This document shows, one piece after another, positions 34,468 to 43,217 of a DNA stretch of 64,000 bases. Source of the DNA: Gammaproteobacteria bacterium (GTDB lineage Bacteria; Pseudomonadota; Gammaproteobacteria; Steroidobacterales; Steroidobacteraceae). Each line of letters starts with the position of its first letter. Within the stretch, counting starts at the first letter, position 1. The notes beneath the pieces are model-generated. The model saw nothing but the letters and a program-made list of their open reading frames with translations. It was not told the DNA's origin and made no database searches. The position numbers and the translations under genes are program-made. The stretch is from contig VGVG01000005.1 of assembly GCA_016874055.1 (NCBI GenBank), positions 44,386-108,385 on the forward strand, given 5' to 3'.

Positions 34468-35229
34468 TCAGTACTGAACGCGCTTCGTATATCCGTTGTC
34501 GGCGACCACGTTGCTGCCGGTGATGACCGAGGCAGAAGGGCTGGCGAGGAAGGCCACGACCTTGGCGATCTCATCCGGCCCGCCGAATCGACCATTCGGC
34601 ATCGCGCGCAACGTTACATCGTACATCTTCTGATTGGTGCTCTTAATCATTTCCCAAGTGCCGCCTTCGAAGTAAATGGGCCCTGGCGAAACCGTATTGA
34701 CGCGGATGTTCTTACGGCCAATGAATTGCGACAGCTGCTTGGAGTAGGTGATGAGCGCAGCTTTCATGGCGTTGTACGCCATTGGTGCATAGAACGTTTC
34801 GAGTGCGTTGGTCGAGCTGATAATGACGATGCTGCCATGACCCGATTTTTCCAGGTGAGGTACTAGGAACTCGCAGCCCCGCACGGTGTGCAGCACGTCG
34901 ACCTCGAAGCACTTCCACCAGTTCTTTTCGGAGTCCATGCCGCCGCCGGCGCTAACGTTCGGGATGAAAATGTCGCAACCGCCGAGTTCAGCGACGCTGC
35001 GCTCGAGCCACCCTCTGTAGGCCTCCGCATCGCGCACGTTGACGGCGCTTCCCGAGACATTCACGCCTTTAGTTTTGATTTCACGAACTGCAGATTCGAC
35101 CTCGTCCTCGCTGCGCGAGCAGAGTGCGATATCGCAACCCTCAGCAGCGAGGAGGTCGACGATCGCTCTGCCAATACCCTTGGTGGCACCCGTAACGAGT
35201 GCCCGCTTACCGCGCAATCCGAGATCCAT
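34468..35229 (-). CDS. SDR family oxidoreductase
   Basis: 253 residues. The cofactor motif VTGATKGIGRAIVDLLAAEG starts near residue 12, and CSRSEDEVE suggests NADP. The active site has Ser in VIISSTNA, and Tyr and Lys in MAYNAMKAAL. NTVSPGPIYFEGG and the C-terminal NVVADNGYTK complete the fold. In place of the NNAG motif it has IPNVSAGG. It is the second gene of the 13-gene operon, 19 bp behind the first. Confidence 0.9.
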   Translation of the reverse strand: MDLGLRGKRALVTGATKGIGRAIVDLLAAEGCDIALCSRSEDEVESAVREIKTKGVNVSGSAVNVRDAEAYRGWLERSVAELGGCDIFIPNVSAGGGMDSEKNWWKCFEVDVLHTVRGCEFLVPHLEKSGHGSIVIISSTNALETFYAPMAYNAMKAALITYSKQLSQFIGRKNIRVNTVSPGPIYFEGGTWEMIKSTNQKMYDVTLRAMPNGRFGGPDEIAKVVAFLASPSASVITGSNVVADNGYTKRVQY

Positions 35230-35248
35230 TCCGCTTGTCTCCTGTCAG

Positions 35249-36007
35249 TTACTGAATGGTGAGGCCGTTATCGAGCAGCAGCTCGGCACCATTGATGTAT
35301 CGCGATTCTTCCGAAGCGAGGAATACCACGACGTTCGCGACGTCCTCCGGCTGCCCCAAGCCAGGGCCGCTCTGAGTGTAGAACTCGCGCGTGAGACCGA
35401 GCAGGCGATTGGCTTCTTCGATCATCGGTGTGTCGGTCGCGCCCGGGTGCAACGAGTTGCAGCGAATGTTGTACTTCTGCATCTGACACCAGATGGCGAT
35501 CGACTTCGTCATGCCGCGTACGGCGCCCTTGGCCGCCGAGTAGGCAAAGAAAATTGGATAACCGAGGTGAGTGGCGACCGAGGCCATGTTGATGATGGAA
35601 CCGCCGCCGCTCGCGTGCATTGCGGGGATGGCGTGCTTGCAACCGAGGAAGGTGCCTTCGCTCATCACGGCGTTGTGCAGCTTGAACTGCTCAAGCGTCG
35701 TAGACTCGGGTGTCGCCGGAACGACGAGACCGGCGTTGTTCACGAGCACGTTGAGCTTGCCGAATTGTTTGACGGTGGAGGCGATGACTTCCTGCCAGCG
35801 CGCTTCATCGCGGACATCCTGCTCCATAAAGGCGGCGCTGCCAACCCGCTGCCCATTGAGCACGGCGGCTAAGGCCTTACCCTCGGCATCCTTGATGTCG
35901 GTGATCATGACTTTGGCGCCTTCGCGAACGAGCACCTCACAATCGGCCTTACCGAGCCCTTGGGCTCCCCCGGTGATAATTGCCACTTTGCCTTCAACAC
36001 GTCCCAT
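35249..36007 (-). CDS. SDR family oxidoreductase (first gene of the 13-gene operon)
   Basis: 252 residues. ITGGAQGLGKADCEVLVREGA is the cofactor site, and the Asp in VMITDIKD points to NAD(H). NNAGLVVPA, the Ser in INMASVATHLG and the Tyr/Lys in FAYSAAKGAVRGMTKS form the active site. It resembles cyclic-alcohol and hydroxysteroid dehydrogenases of the SDR family. It is divergent from a TetR gene, 152 bp away, with a palindrome in between, so it is the likely first gene of a TetR-regulated operon. Confidence 0.92.
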   Translation of the reverse strand: MGRVEGKVAIITGGAQGLGKADCEVLVREGAKVMITDIKDAEGKALAAVLNGQRVGSAAFMEQDVRDEARWQEVIASTVKQFGKLNVLVNNAGLVVPATPESTTLEQFKLHNAVMSEGTFLGCKHAIPAMHASGGGSIINMASVATHLGYPIFFAYSAAKGAVRGMTKSIAIWCQMQKYNIRCNSLHPGATDTPMIEEANRLLGLTREFYTQSGPGLGQPEDVANVVVFLASEESRYINGAELLLDNGLTIQ

Positions 36008-36028
36008 GTCCCTGTCCTCCGGGTAATG

Positions 36029-36038
36029 AACGATCGTT
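36029..36038. promoter_or_regulatory. Palindrome in the SDR/TetR intergenic region (possible operator)
   Basis: AACGATCGTT is a perfect 10-bp palindrome, 21 bp upstream of the SDR start and between it and the divergent TetR gene. This is where a TetR operator would be expected. The site is short, so chance occurrence cannot be excluded. Confidence 0.35.
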
Positions 36039-36159
36039 GTGCCAGGATAGGTGTTCGGGGCATAGCCCGTCGCGTCCGACGCCTGAAAACGGTATCAAGC
36101 AAGGCTGTCGGTTTCAATCACCTTTGACTTTTTTTTCGCCGATCGGCAAGGTCTCAGTC

Positions 36160-36804
36160 ATGGCCAAACAATCCGAACCCGTCGAACCCGAAATCACGGG
36201 ATGGCAAGCCCAGAAAAGCGCCGCCACGCGGACGCTCATCATCGAGGCGACCATCAAATGTTTCGTGGATCTCGGCTACTCCCAAACCACCACCACGGTT
36301 ATCGCCGTCCGAGCGGGGTTGTCGCGTGGCGCCATGCTCCATCACTTTCCGTCCAAGGTGGACATCGTGCGTGCAGCCGTCGAGCACCTGCACGCCAGGC
36401 GCCTCAAGGCGTTTCGGCGCGCGGCGCAGCGCGGGCCGAGCGATGGCGGCGGTGATCGTTTGCGCGCCAACCTCGAGGCGTACTGGCAGCACGTTCGACA
36501 TCCAATGTTCGTTGCATTCTTTGAGCTCGTAGTTGCAGCACGCACCGATCCGGAGCTTGCGCAGATTCTCCGTCCTGCTCAGGAAGCCTTCGAAAACGAA
36601 TGGCATCGTACGGCAAGAGAAGTATTTACCGAGTGGCACACCGACGATGAGACCTTTGACGTAGCACTCGATTTAACTCGCTACGTACTCGAGGGTATGG
36701 CGATAAGCTTCCTCGTGCACAAAGAGACCGAGCGCGATCGACGCGTTGTCGATTATCTCGAGCGGAAGTTGCGCGAGCTGCGCGACGGGCGTCAGTTCGG
36801 CTGA
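36160..36804 (+). CDS. TetR/AcrR family transcriptional regulator (next to the 13-gene operon)
   Basis: 214 residues from the ATG at 36160, with AAGG 9 nt upstream. The N-terminal helix-turn-helix is typical: ATRTLIIEATIKCFVDLGYSQTTTTVIAVRAGLSRGAMLHHFPSK (about 22-66). The ligand-binding C-terminal domain is not specific. The gene is divergent from the 13-gene operon and probably represses it, with a CoA-ester or substrate as inducer (inference). Its last 13 bases overlap the decayed SnoaL-like gene. Confidence 0.92.
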   Translation: MAKQSEPVEPEITGWQAQKSAATRTLIIEATIKCFVDLGYSQTTTTVIAVRAGLSRGAMLHHFPSKVDIVRAAVEHLHARRLKAFRRAAQRGPSDGGGDRLRANLEAYWQHVRHPMFVAFFELVVAARTDPELAQILRPAQEAFENEWHRTAREVFTEWHTDDETFDVALDLTRYVLEGMAISFLVHKETERDRRVVDYLERKLRELRDGRQFG

Positions 36805-37315
36805 GGATACTTCGAGTAGTAAGCCTTCCAGTATCCGAGCTCTCGGGGTAATCCGCCGGCAGAGACTCGGGATAGGCGCGGTTGCGCAGCAGTTGACCGA
36901 GTAACTCCGGATAATCTTTGGGCGATATGTAGTAGAAGAAATGCAGTTCGCGTACCTAGAATCGCCAAATGCCGTCCTCGCGTCGATAGCGATCGTGATA
37001 GCGTAGGGCGGTCCAAAGCGCGACACCATTGCGGACCACCTCGGCATGGGAGTTGACCCAGCCTGAGGCGAGGCCGGGGTCGGATTCATCGAGATCGATC
37101 ACGACATCGTGGGTAAAGTGATTGCTCGGACCGAGCACGGCGTCACGCTCTTCGGAGGCAATTTTGCCATCGAGCGATCTAAACGAGCCGTCGCGCATGA
37201 AGAGCATGCCGACGCTGCCGATGTCGCGTTGGTCGACGATCAGACCATAACGCGCGATCAATGTGCGAATGGATTCGCGGTCTTCCAGGCGGTGAATTCT
37301 TTGTTCGAGATTCAT
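36792..37315 (-). pseudogene. SnoaL/NTF2-like protein gene with a nonsense codon and a frameshift
   Basis: From the ATG at 37315 the frame reads a SnoaL-like cone-fold protein (NLEQRIHRLEDRESIRTLIARYG, RYHDRYRREDGIWRF), then a TAG at 36956-36958. The same frame continues sensibly after the stop (VRELHFFYYISPKDYPELLG). Near 36836-36850 it shifts to another frame ending ELGYWKAYYSKYPQPN at a TGA at 36792-36794. Read through, the product would be about 170 residues, a normal SnoaL-like length with a typical ending. These proteins are often small isomerases or hydratases in aromatic and steroid pathways. The shortened 119-residue product could still be made, but it lacks the last strand. Confidence 0.7.
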
Positions 37316-37333
37316 ATGGCGTAAGGTGTAATG

Positions 37334-37786
37334 ATGGGTGTTTCCGGTAAAAAGTACTTCGAAGATATTGCCGTCGGCCATCATGCCGAATCCGGCGAGC
37401 AGGTCGTCGATCGGGAAGAGATGCTCGAATTCTCCTGTCGATACGACCCGCAGTATTTTCACATCGATCCGGAGGCGGCGAAAGCGTCGGTCTTCGGTGA
37501 AGTCGTGGCGTCCGGGCTATTCACCACGGTGGTGTGGCGTCGTCTCGATCACCAGATCAGTGGCGACCTTGCCTGGATCTGCGGTGTCGCCTGGAAGGAC
37601 GCCCGATGGCCGAAGGCCGTGCGAGCCGGCGATCGACTGCGCGCGAGGTGGGAATGCGTTTCGAAGCGCGAGTCCTCGAGCGATCCGCGACGCGGCGTAA
37701 TCGAGATGGATTACGCGCTAATCAACCAGAACGGCGAGACGGTCTTCAGTTGTCGTAGCGTCAATCTGATCGAACGACGGTGCTGA
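37334..37786 (+). CDS. MaoC-like dehydratase (hot-dog fold)
   Basis: 150 residues; of two adjacent ATGs, the one at 37334 has the better distance (7 nt) to AAGG. GKKYFEDIAVGHHAES and CRYDPQYFHIDPEAAKASVFGEVVASGLFT contain the hydratase-2 signature, with the catalytic Asp and His in the YDPQYFHIDP segment. It would hydrate an enoyl-CoA. It is divergent from the SnoaL-like pseudogene and faces the convergent Rieske ferredoxin gene. Confidence 0.9.
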   Translation: MGVSGKKYFEDIAVGHHAESGEQVVDREEMLEFSCRYDPQYFHIDPEAAKASVFGEVVASGLFTTVVWRRLDHQISGDLAWICGVAWKDARWPKAVRAGDRLRARWECVSKRESSSDPRRGVIEMDYALINQNGETVFSCRSVNLIERRC

Positions 37787-37802
37787 GCGCCGAGCGGGCC
37801 GA

Positions 37803-38126
37803 TCAGTTTGGTAGGCCGACCTCGATGGTGCCATCGTCGCCGACGCGAACTGCAAACGTGGCGAGCGGTGAGGTCGCAGGAGCACCAAGCACTGCGCCAG
37901 TGCGGCAGTCGAAGGACGCTCCATGCAGGGGGCAGATCAGTCGATTGCCGCGTAATCGACCTTCGTGCATAAGGGCGTGAGCGTGTGAGCAGACGTTATC
38001 CAGTGCGTTGATACCGTCTTTGGTCTGGCAGAGCACGATCGCGCGTCCACCGCGCTCAATGCCCATCATCCTACCCACGGCAAGCTGCGAAAGATTACCG
38101 ACAACGTGCCAGGAGAGTTCGTTCAT
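37803..38126 (-). CDS. Rieske-type [2Fe-2S] ferredoxin
   Basis: 107 residues from the ATG at 38126; a GTG at 38135 overlapping the stop of the previous gene (GTGA) is an equal alternative. The cluster ligands are Cys46, His48, Cys65 and His68 (CSHAHA and CPLHGASF). No signal peptide or oxygenase domain is present, so it is a soluble electron carrier and the only candidate in the window to serve the three Rieske oxygenases. No NAD(P)H-ferredoxin reductase gene is present here. Confidence 0.93.
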   Translation of the reverse strand: MNELSWHVVGNLSQLAVGRMMGIERGGRAIVLCQTKDGINALDNVCSHAHALMHEGRLRGNRLICPLHGASFDCRTGAVLGAPATSPLATFAVRVGDDGTIEVGLPN

Positions 38127-38131
38127 CGCGT

Positions 38132-38923
38132 TCACCGACCAGTGAATTTCGGAGCGCGCTTCTGCACGAAGGCGGTGTAGCCCTCACGCGCGTCCGCGGT
38201 GCCGTCAGCGAGCACGGCCATCGATCGCGACTCGAGGGCGAGCTGTTGCTCGAGCGAATGTGAGTGGCTGTCGGCGAGCAGGCGCTTGACCTCACCGTAG
38301 GCCTGAGTGGGCCCGCTCGCTAACAAGACTGCGATTTCTTTGGCTTTGGCAAGCACTTCGGTATCTGGGGTAACCATCGTGACGAGCCCGCGCCGCTGGG
38401 CTTCAGCGGCGGTGAGCACCGGGTTGAGAAGCATCAATTCTTTGGCGCATGCCATGCCGACGATTCGCGGCAGGTTGAACGAGCCGCCGCCGTCGGCGGA
38501 CATGGCGATCTTGGTGTACGCCACGGTGAATTTGGCCGATTCGGCCGCCACGATGACATCGCCGGCGATCGCGAGGCTGAACCCTGCGCCAGCGGCCGTA
38601 CCGTTGACGGCCGTAACGAGTGGGGCATTCATACGCGAAAAGCGTGATACCGCCGCATGCAGCGGTGTTGTGATGCGCCGCAGCAATTCGCCGGCGCCAT
38701 GACCCGCCGTAGCGAATGACTGCACGTCGCCGCCGCCACTGAAAAACCGGCCCTTACCCGTCAGGATGACGGCACGAATATCGGCATTACTCTCGCAACG
38801 GATGGCAGCCTGCAGCAGCTCTGCGGCGAGTTCGACGCCGATGGTGTTGGCCGACTCGGGGCGGTTGAGCGTGATAAGGGCGATACAGTTGTCGACTGAA
38901 AATTCTAAGGTGGAGAAGCTCAT
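38132..38923 (-). CDS. Enoyl-CoA hydratase/isomerase family protein, PaaG-like
   Basis: 263 residues of the crotonase fold. The oxyanion hole is formed by FFSGGGDVQSF (about 61-70) and VNGTAAGAGFSLAIAGD. The segment AYTKIAMSADGGGSFNLPR matches the PaaG type, with Asp144 in place of the second catalytic Glu of hydratases. This favours an isomerase role on an enoyl-CoA or epoxide/oxepin-CoA, rather than simple hydration. It lies between a TetR gene (gap 46 bp) and the Rieske ferredoxin gene (coupled), all on the minus strand. Confidence 0.88.
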   Translation of the reverse strand: MSFSTLEFSVDNCIALITLNRPESANTIGVELAAELLQAAIRCESNADIRAVILTGKGRFFSGGGDVQSFATAGHGAGELLRRITTPLHAAVSRFSRMNAPLVTAVNGTAAGAGFSLAIAGDVIVAAESAKFTVAYTKIAMSADGGGSFNLPRIVGMACAKELMLLNPVLTAAEAQRRGLVTMVTPDTEVLAKAKEIAVLLASGPTQAYGEVKRLLADSHSHSLEQQLALESRSMAVLADGTADAREGYTAFVQKRAPKFTGR

Positions 38924-38969
38924 TGTGGACTCCGATCAGATGGAATAACGTTGGGCGCGCGGGTTAGCG

Positions 38970-39599
38970 TTAGCGGGGTGCGAGACCAAGTTCAAAGATT
39001 TCGAGCACTCGGTTAGCAATTTCCTCAGGCGAGAGGGCGTCGTTGGCGCGGTGCCAGTGAGCAATCCAGTTTAGTGCTCCTGCGAGGGCGAACGCAGCCA
39101 TCTTTGGGTCGCCGGCGCGGATCGAGCGGTCCGCGACACCCTGGCGGATGAGCTTACGCAAGCCCTGATCGACTTCGGACTTCAGCGTCTTAATCTTGGC
39201 GCTCATGGTTTTCTCGAGGTTCTCTTCCTCGAGACGAACCATGCACCAGCCGAAATCACCGGTGACGGCGATGGCGTAGTGACGCGCGACGGTCATCAAG
39301 CGTTCGCGGGCCGTACCGCCCGTAGTTTCGGCCTCGTTGAAGCCGGCAAGAATTTGGTCGATTCCTTGCCTGAAGCACTCGAACAGCAGCTCCTCTTTAC
39401 TGTCAACGTAGCTGTAGATCGTTGGTTTGGTGACGTTGAGGGCGGCCGCGAGGTCATCGAGGCTCGTGTTGTGGTAACCGCGCGCGGCGAATGCCCGCGC
39501 GGCGGCGAGGATGACCGCATTGCGCTTCCACGCCCGTTCCCGCGACGAAACGTCGGCTCCGCTCCAGGGCAGAGCGGTCGCTCGAGAGGAGGGTTTCAT
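38970..39599 (-). CDS. TetR/AcrR family transcriptional regulator (next to icmF)
   Basis: 209 residues. The DNA-binding part is KRNAVILAAARAFAARGYHNTSLDDLAAALNVTKPTIYSYVDSKEEL (about 25-71). It is divergent from icmF across 107 bp that contain AGTATACT (39654-39661), a possible operator or -10 region. It probably controls itself, the downstream PaaG-like and ferredoxin genes and/or icmF. The ligand is unknown; acyl-CoA is common for TetR proteins in such places. Confidence 0.92.
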   Translation of the reverse strand: MKPSSRATALPWSGADVSSRERAWKRNAVILAAARAFAARGYHNTSLDDLAAALNVTKPTIYSYVDSKEELLFECFRQGIDQILAGFNEAETTGGTARERLMTVARHYAIAVTGDFGWCMVRLEEENLEKTMSAKIKTLKSEVDQGLRKLIRQGVADRSIRAGDPKMAAFALAGALNWIAHWHRANDALSPEEIANRVLEIFELGLAPR

Positions 39600-39706
39600 G
39601 GCGGAGGGCAGTTCCTTTTCGAAGTGAAGAAATTTTAATGATGGGTAAAGCGTAGTATACTCTTAGGTAAAAGTTGGGCAAGACCGTCCGCCATTAGGAG
39701 CGTACC

Positions 39707-42700
39707 GTGAGCCAGTCGAGCCAAAATTCTATCAAGGATGCAGGGGCCGAGGTCGGTGAGGGCGTGAGTGCGCCACCGTTGCGGTTCGTCACAGCGGCCT
39801 CGCTTTTCGATGGGCACGACGCCGCTATCAACATGATCCGACGCCTGCTGCAGTCGCAAGGCGCCGAGGTTGTGCACCTTGGCCACAATCGATCGGTCGC
39901 GGATATCGTTCGTGCAGCCATCGAAGAAGACGCTGACGGCATCGCTGTGAGTTCTTATCAGGGCGGTCACAACGAATACTTTGCCTATATGGTCGACATG
40001 TTGCGCGAGCGCGGCTGTGAGCACATTCGAGTGGTGGTGGGCGGCGGCGGTACCATTGCGCCGCACGAGATCGAGGCGCTCGAGCGTCACGGCATTGAAA
40101 AAATCTATACCCCCGAAGACGGTCGTACGTTAGGTCTTACCGGCATGATCGGCGACGTGATTCGTCGCGTTGGTGCGAGTCGTCGAGCTGCGTATAAATT
40201 CGGCCCTCTGAACGCCCGCGATCATCACCATCTTGGTCGTACGATCTCTGTACTCGAAGGCTCAGTTCGCGAAGAAGATGCTAGTGCCGTAGCTGCCACA
40301 CGCGAGCAAATCCTTCGCGCCATCGCCCGTAACAAGCGTCGGGTACCGGTCGTTGGGCTCACGGGTACGGGTGGTGCAGGCAAGAGCTCGCTCAACGACG
40401 AGCTCATCCAGCGTTTCCTTCGGCATTTCCCCGACGCGCAGATCGCGGTCGTCGCGGTCGATCCAACGCGCCGTCGATCGGGCGGGGCGTTGCTTGGTGA
40501 TCGCATTCGCATGAATAGCTTGTCGGCGCCCAATGTCTACATGCGTTCGCTCGCGACGCGTCGACGAGATCTCGCGACCTCGGCGGTGCTGAAGAATGTG
40601 ATCGCTCTATACCAACTTACTGGCTTCGACCTCGTAATCGTCGAGACGGCCGGCATCGGCCAGAGCGATACTGAAGTTATCGACCTCGTCGATCTTCCGA
40701 TCTACGTCATGACGAGCGAGTACGGTGCGGCGAGTCAGCTCGAGAAAATCGACATGCTCGACTTCGCCGAGATGGTAGTGCTCAATAAATTTGAGCGCCA
40801 AGGAGCCGAAGATGCGCTGCGCGACGTCAAGAAACAGTGGCGCCGAAACCATCCTGATCAGCTCGCGGCGCCCGACGCCGACATTCCCGTCTATCCGACC
40901 ATCGCCTCGCGCTTCAACGACTCGGGCGTCAACCGACTGTTCGCTGCTATCTGTTCGCGCCTGCAGTCGAAGGCGGTCAATGCTTATTCATGGACGGTTC
41001 AAGATCCGGGCCCGACCGAATTCACCTCGCGTGATCCGCTCATCCCCGGATCGCGGTCGCGTTATCTTGCCGAAATTGCCGCAACCGGTCGCAAGGTCGA
41101 CGCGGATATCGAGCGTATAGCCGCTGCAGCAAGCCGCGCCTATGTTCTCTACGAATCCTTAAAGACGCTGCGTGACCCGGCGCTGCCCGCACCGGCTCAG
41201 CCCTACGGTTCTGCGCCGACAGGCGGTGATGCAGCGTTGTCGCGTCTGCACGAAGAATACGACGCTGCGCTTGCCGCCGTTGGCGCTGAAGGTCTCGGTG
41301 AGCTGCGTACGTGGCCGGTGCGAGTGAAGTCCATCACCGAGCCCGAGTACGTCTACAAAGTCCGCGGGCGCGAAGTGCGCGGTGAGAATTACACCGAAAC
41401 TTTGAGCCACAGCCTGATTCCGAAGCTGCTAGCGCCGAGGACGCGCGATTGGGGCGATATCCTGCGCTTCGTCATGCGTGAGAATCTGCCGGGTGCTTAC
41501 CCGTATACGGCGGGGGTCTATCCTTACCGTCGCGAACAGGAAGACCCGATCCGCATGTTCGCCGGTGAGGGCAGCCCCGAACGCACAAACCGTCGCTTCC
41601 ATTATCTAGCGCGTGGACAGGTCTCAACGCGTTTGTCGACGGCCTTCGACTCGACGACGCTCTATGGCGAAGATCCGGATACCCGTCCCGATATCTACGG
41701 ACGCACGGGTAACTCGGGCGTGTCGATTGCCACGCTCGATGACATGAAGAAGCTCTACTCGGGTTTCGATTTGTGTGCGCCGAGTACTTCGGTGTCGATG
41801 ACCATCAATGGGCCGGCACCGATGCTGCTCGCCATGTTCATGAACACGGCCATCGATCAGCAGGTCGAACGCTTCTTGAAGACGAATAGTCGTTGGGATG
41901 AAGCGTCCAAACACATCATCGCGCGTCGGGCCCAGCTCCGCAGCCAAGGCGTAGCACCGCCCGACTATCGCGGCGATTTGCCTGAGGGGCATGACGGATC
42001 AGGTCTCGAGCTGCTCGGCCTCTGCGGAGAAGATCTCGTCGGTCATGGGCTCACGACCGAGGAGTACGCGAGGATTCGTGCTTCGACGCTTGCGCAGGTA
42101 CGCGGCACGGTGCAGGCGGACATGCTCAAGGAAGATCAGGCGCAGAACACCTGCATTTTCTCGACCGAGTTCGCCATGCGCATGATGGGCGACGTGCAGG
42201 CGTATTTCATTGATCATGCCGTGCGCAATTTCTATTCGGTATCGATCTCCGGTTATCACATCGCCGAAGCGGGGGCGAACCCGATCAGTCAGCTCGCCTT
42301 CACGCTCTCGAACGGCTTCACTATCGTCGAGTACTACCTCGCCCGCGGCATGAAGATCGGCGACTTCGCGCCGAACCTGTCGTTCTTTTTCTCAAACGGT
42401 ATGGACGCTGAGTACGCCGTCATTGGTCGTGTGGCGCGCCGCATTTGGGCCCGTGCGATGCGCGAGCGATACGGCGCGGATGCGCGTAGCCAGATGATGA
42501 AGTACCATATCCAAACTTCTGGTCGGTCGCTGCACGCGCGCGAAATCCAGTTCAACGACACGCGCACGACGCTGCAGGCGCTCTATGCGCTGTTCGACAA
42601 CTGCAATTCGCTGCACACCAACGCGTACGACGAGGCGCTCACCACGCCGACCGAGGAAAGCGTGCGTCGAGCCGTCGCCATCCAGCTCATCATCAATCGT

Positions 42701-43204
42701 GAGTTGGGTCTAAACAAGAATCACAACCCCTGGGCGGGATCGCTACTCGTCGACTACCTCACCGACATGGTCGAAGAGACGGTGTATAAAGAATTCGAGT
42801 CGATCAGTGAGCGTGGTGGAGTGCTTGGCGCGATGGAGACGATGTACCAGCGCGGCAAAATACAGGAAGAGAGTCTGCACTATGAGACGCTCAAGCATGA
42901 CGGCCGGTTGCCGATCATCGGTGTGAATACCTTCCTCTCCGAGCACGACGCGTCGGCCGAGCATGCCGCAGTCGAACTCATACGCTCGACCGAAGAAGAG
43001 AAGCAGGGTCAGGTAGATGCGGTCCGTAACTTCCAGCAGCGCAATGCCGAGAAATCGGTGGTCGCGCTGTCGACGCTGCAATCGGCAGCGGCACGGGGCA
43101 GTAACGTGTTCGAGTCGTTGATGGATGCCGTACGCGTGGCCTCACTCGGCCAGATTTCGTGTGCGCTTTACGCGGTGGGCGGGCAGTTTAGGCGCAACGT
43201 TTAG
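39707..43204 (+). CDS. icmF: Fused isobutyryl-CoA mutase-type B12 enzyme (IcmF)
   Basis: 1165 residues, the size of IcmF. The order of domains is diagnostic: an N-terminal B12-binding domain with DGHD (His37) and SYQGGH, a MeaI-type GTPase chaperone (P-loop GLTGTGGAGKSS, 217-228), and the C-terminal mutase barrel (about 560-1090; YPYTAGVYPYRREQEDP, SYHIAEAGANPISQLAFTLS, then QTSGRSLHAREIQFNDTRTT). It interconverts isobutyryl- and n-butyryl-CoA; some members act on isovaleryl/pivalyl-CoA. The start is GTG with AGGAG 6 nt upstream. It may channel branched acyl-CoA from the neighbouring catabolic operons. The stop codon lies inside a 13-bp tandem repeat. Confidence 0.95.
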   Translation: MSQSSQNSIKDAGAEVGEGVSAPPLRFVTAASLFDGHDAAINMIRRLLQSQGAEVVHLGHNRSVADIVRAAIEEDADGIAVSSYQGGHNEYFAYMVDMLRERGCEHIRVVVGGGGTIAPHEIEALERHGIEKIYTPEDGRTLGLTGMIGDVIRRVGASRRAAYKFGPLNARDHHHLGRTISVLEGSVREEDASAVAATREQILRAIARNKRRVPVVGLTGTGGAGKSSLNDELIQRFLRHFPDAQIAVVAVDPTRRRSGGALLGDRIRMNSLSAPNVYMRSLATRRRDLATSAVLKNVIALYQLTGFDLVIVETAGIGQSDTEVIDLVDLPIYVMTSEYGAASQLEKIDMLDFAEMVVLNKFERQGAEDALRDVKKQWRRNHPDQLAAPDADIPVYPTIASRFNDSGVNRLFAAICSRLQSKAVNAYSWTVQDPGPTEFTSRDPLIPGSRSRYLAEIAATGRKVDADIERIAAAASRAYVLYESLKTLRDPALPAPAQPYGSAPTGGDAALSRLHEEYDAALAAVGAEGLGELRTWPVRVKSITEPEYVYKVRGREVRGENYTETLSHSLIPKLLAPRTRDWGDILRFVMRENLPGAYPYTAGVYPYRREQEDPIRMFAGEGSPERTNRRFHYLARGQVSTRLSTAFDSTTLYGEDPDTRPDIYGRTGNSGVSIATLDDMKKLYSGFDLCAPSTSVSMTINGPAPMLLAMFMNTAIDQQVERFLKTNSRWDEASKHIIARRAQLRSQGVAPPDYRGDLPEGHDGSGLELLGLCGEDLVGHGLTTEEYARIRASTLAQVRGTVQADMLKEDQAQNTCIFSTEFAMRMMGDVQAYFIDHAVRNFYSVSISGYHIAEAGANPISQLAFTLSNGFTIVEYYLARGMKIGDFAPNLSFFFSNGMDAEYAVIGRVARRIWARAMRERYGADARSQMMKYHIQTSGRSLHAREIQFNDTRTTLQALYALFDNCNSLHTNAYDEALTTPTEESVRRAVAIQLIINRELGLNKNHNPWAGSLLVDYLTDMVEETVYKEFESISERGGVLGAMETMYQRGKIQEESLHYETLKHDGRLPIIGVNTFLSEHDASAEHAAVELIRSTEEEKQGQVDAVRNFQQRNAEKSVVALSTLQSAAARGSNVFESLMDAVRVASLGQISCALYAVGGQFRRNV

Positions 43205-43217
43205 GCGCAACGTTTAG
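43187..43217. repeat. 13-bp tandem repeat at the convergent ends of icmF and a BtuF-like gene
   Basis: TTTAGGCGCAACG occurs twice (43187-43199, 43200-43212), followed by a partial third copy TTTAG (43213-43217). The icmF stop TAG falls in the second copy and the stop of the minus-strand gene (43214-43216) in the partial copy, leaving 9 bp between the two genes. No terminator is seen there. Confidence 0.9.

Noticed and set aside
39654..39661. AGTATACT as the operator of the TetR gene before icmF
   Set aside because: Only 8 bp and without extended symmetry; it could equally be part of a -10 element, so it is not called as a separate feature.
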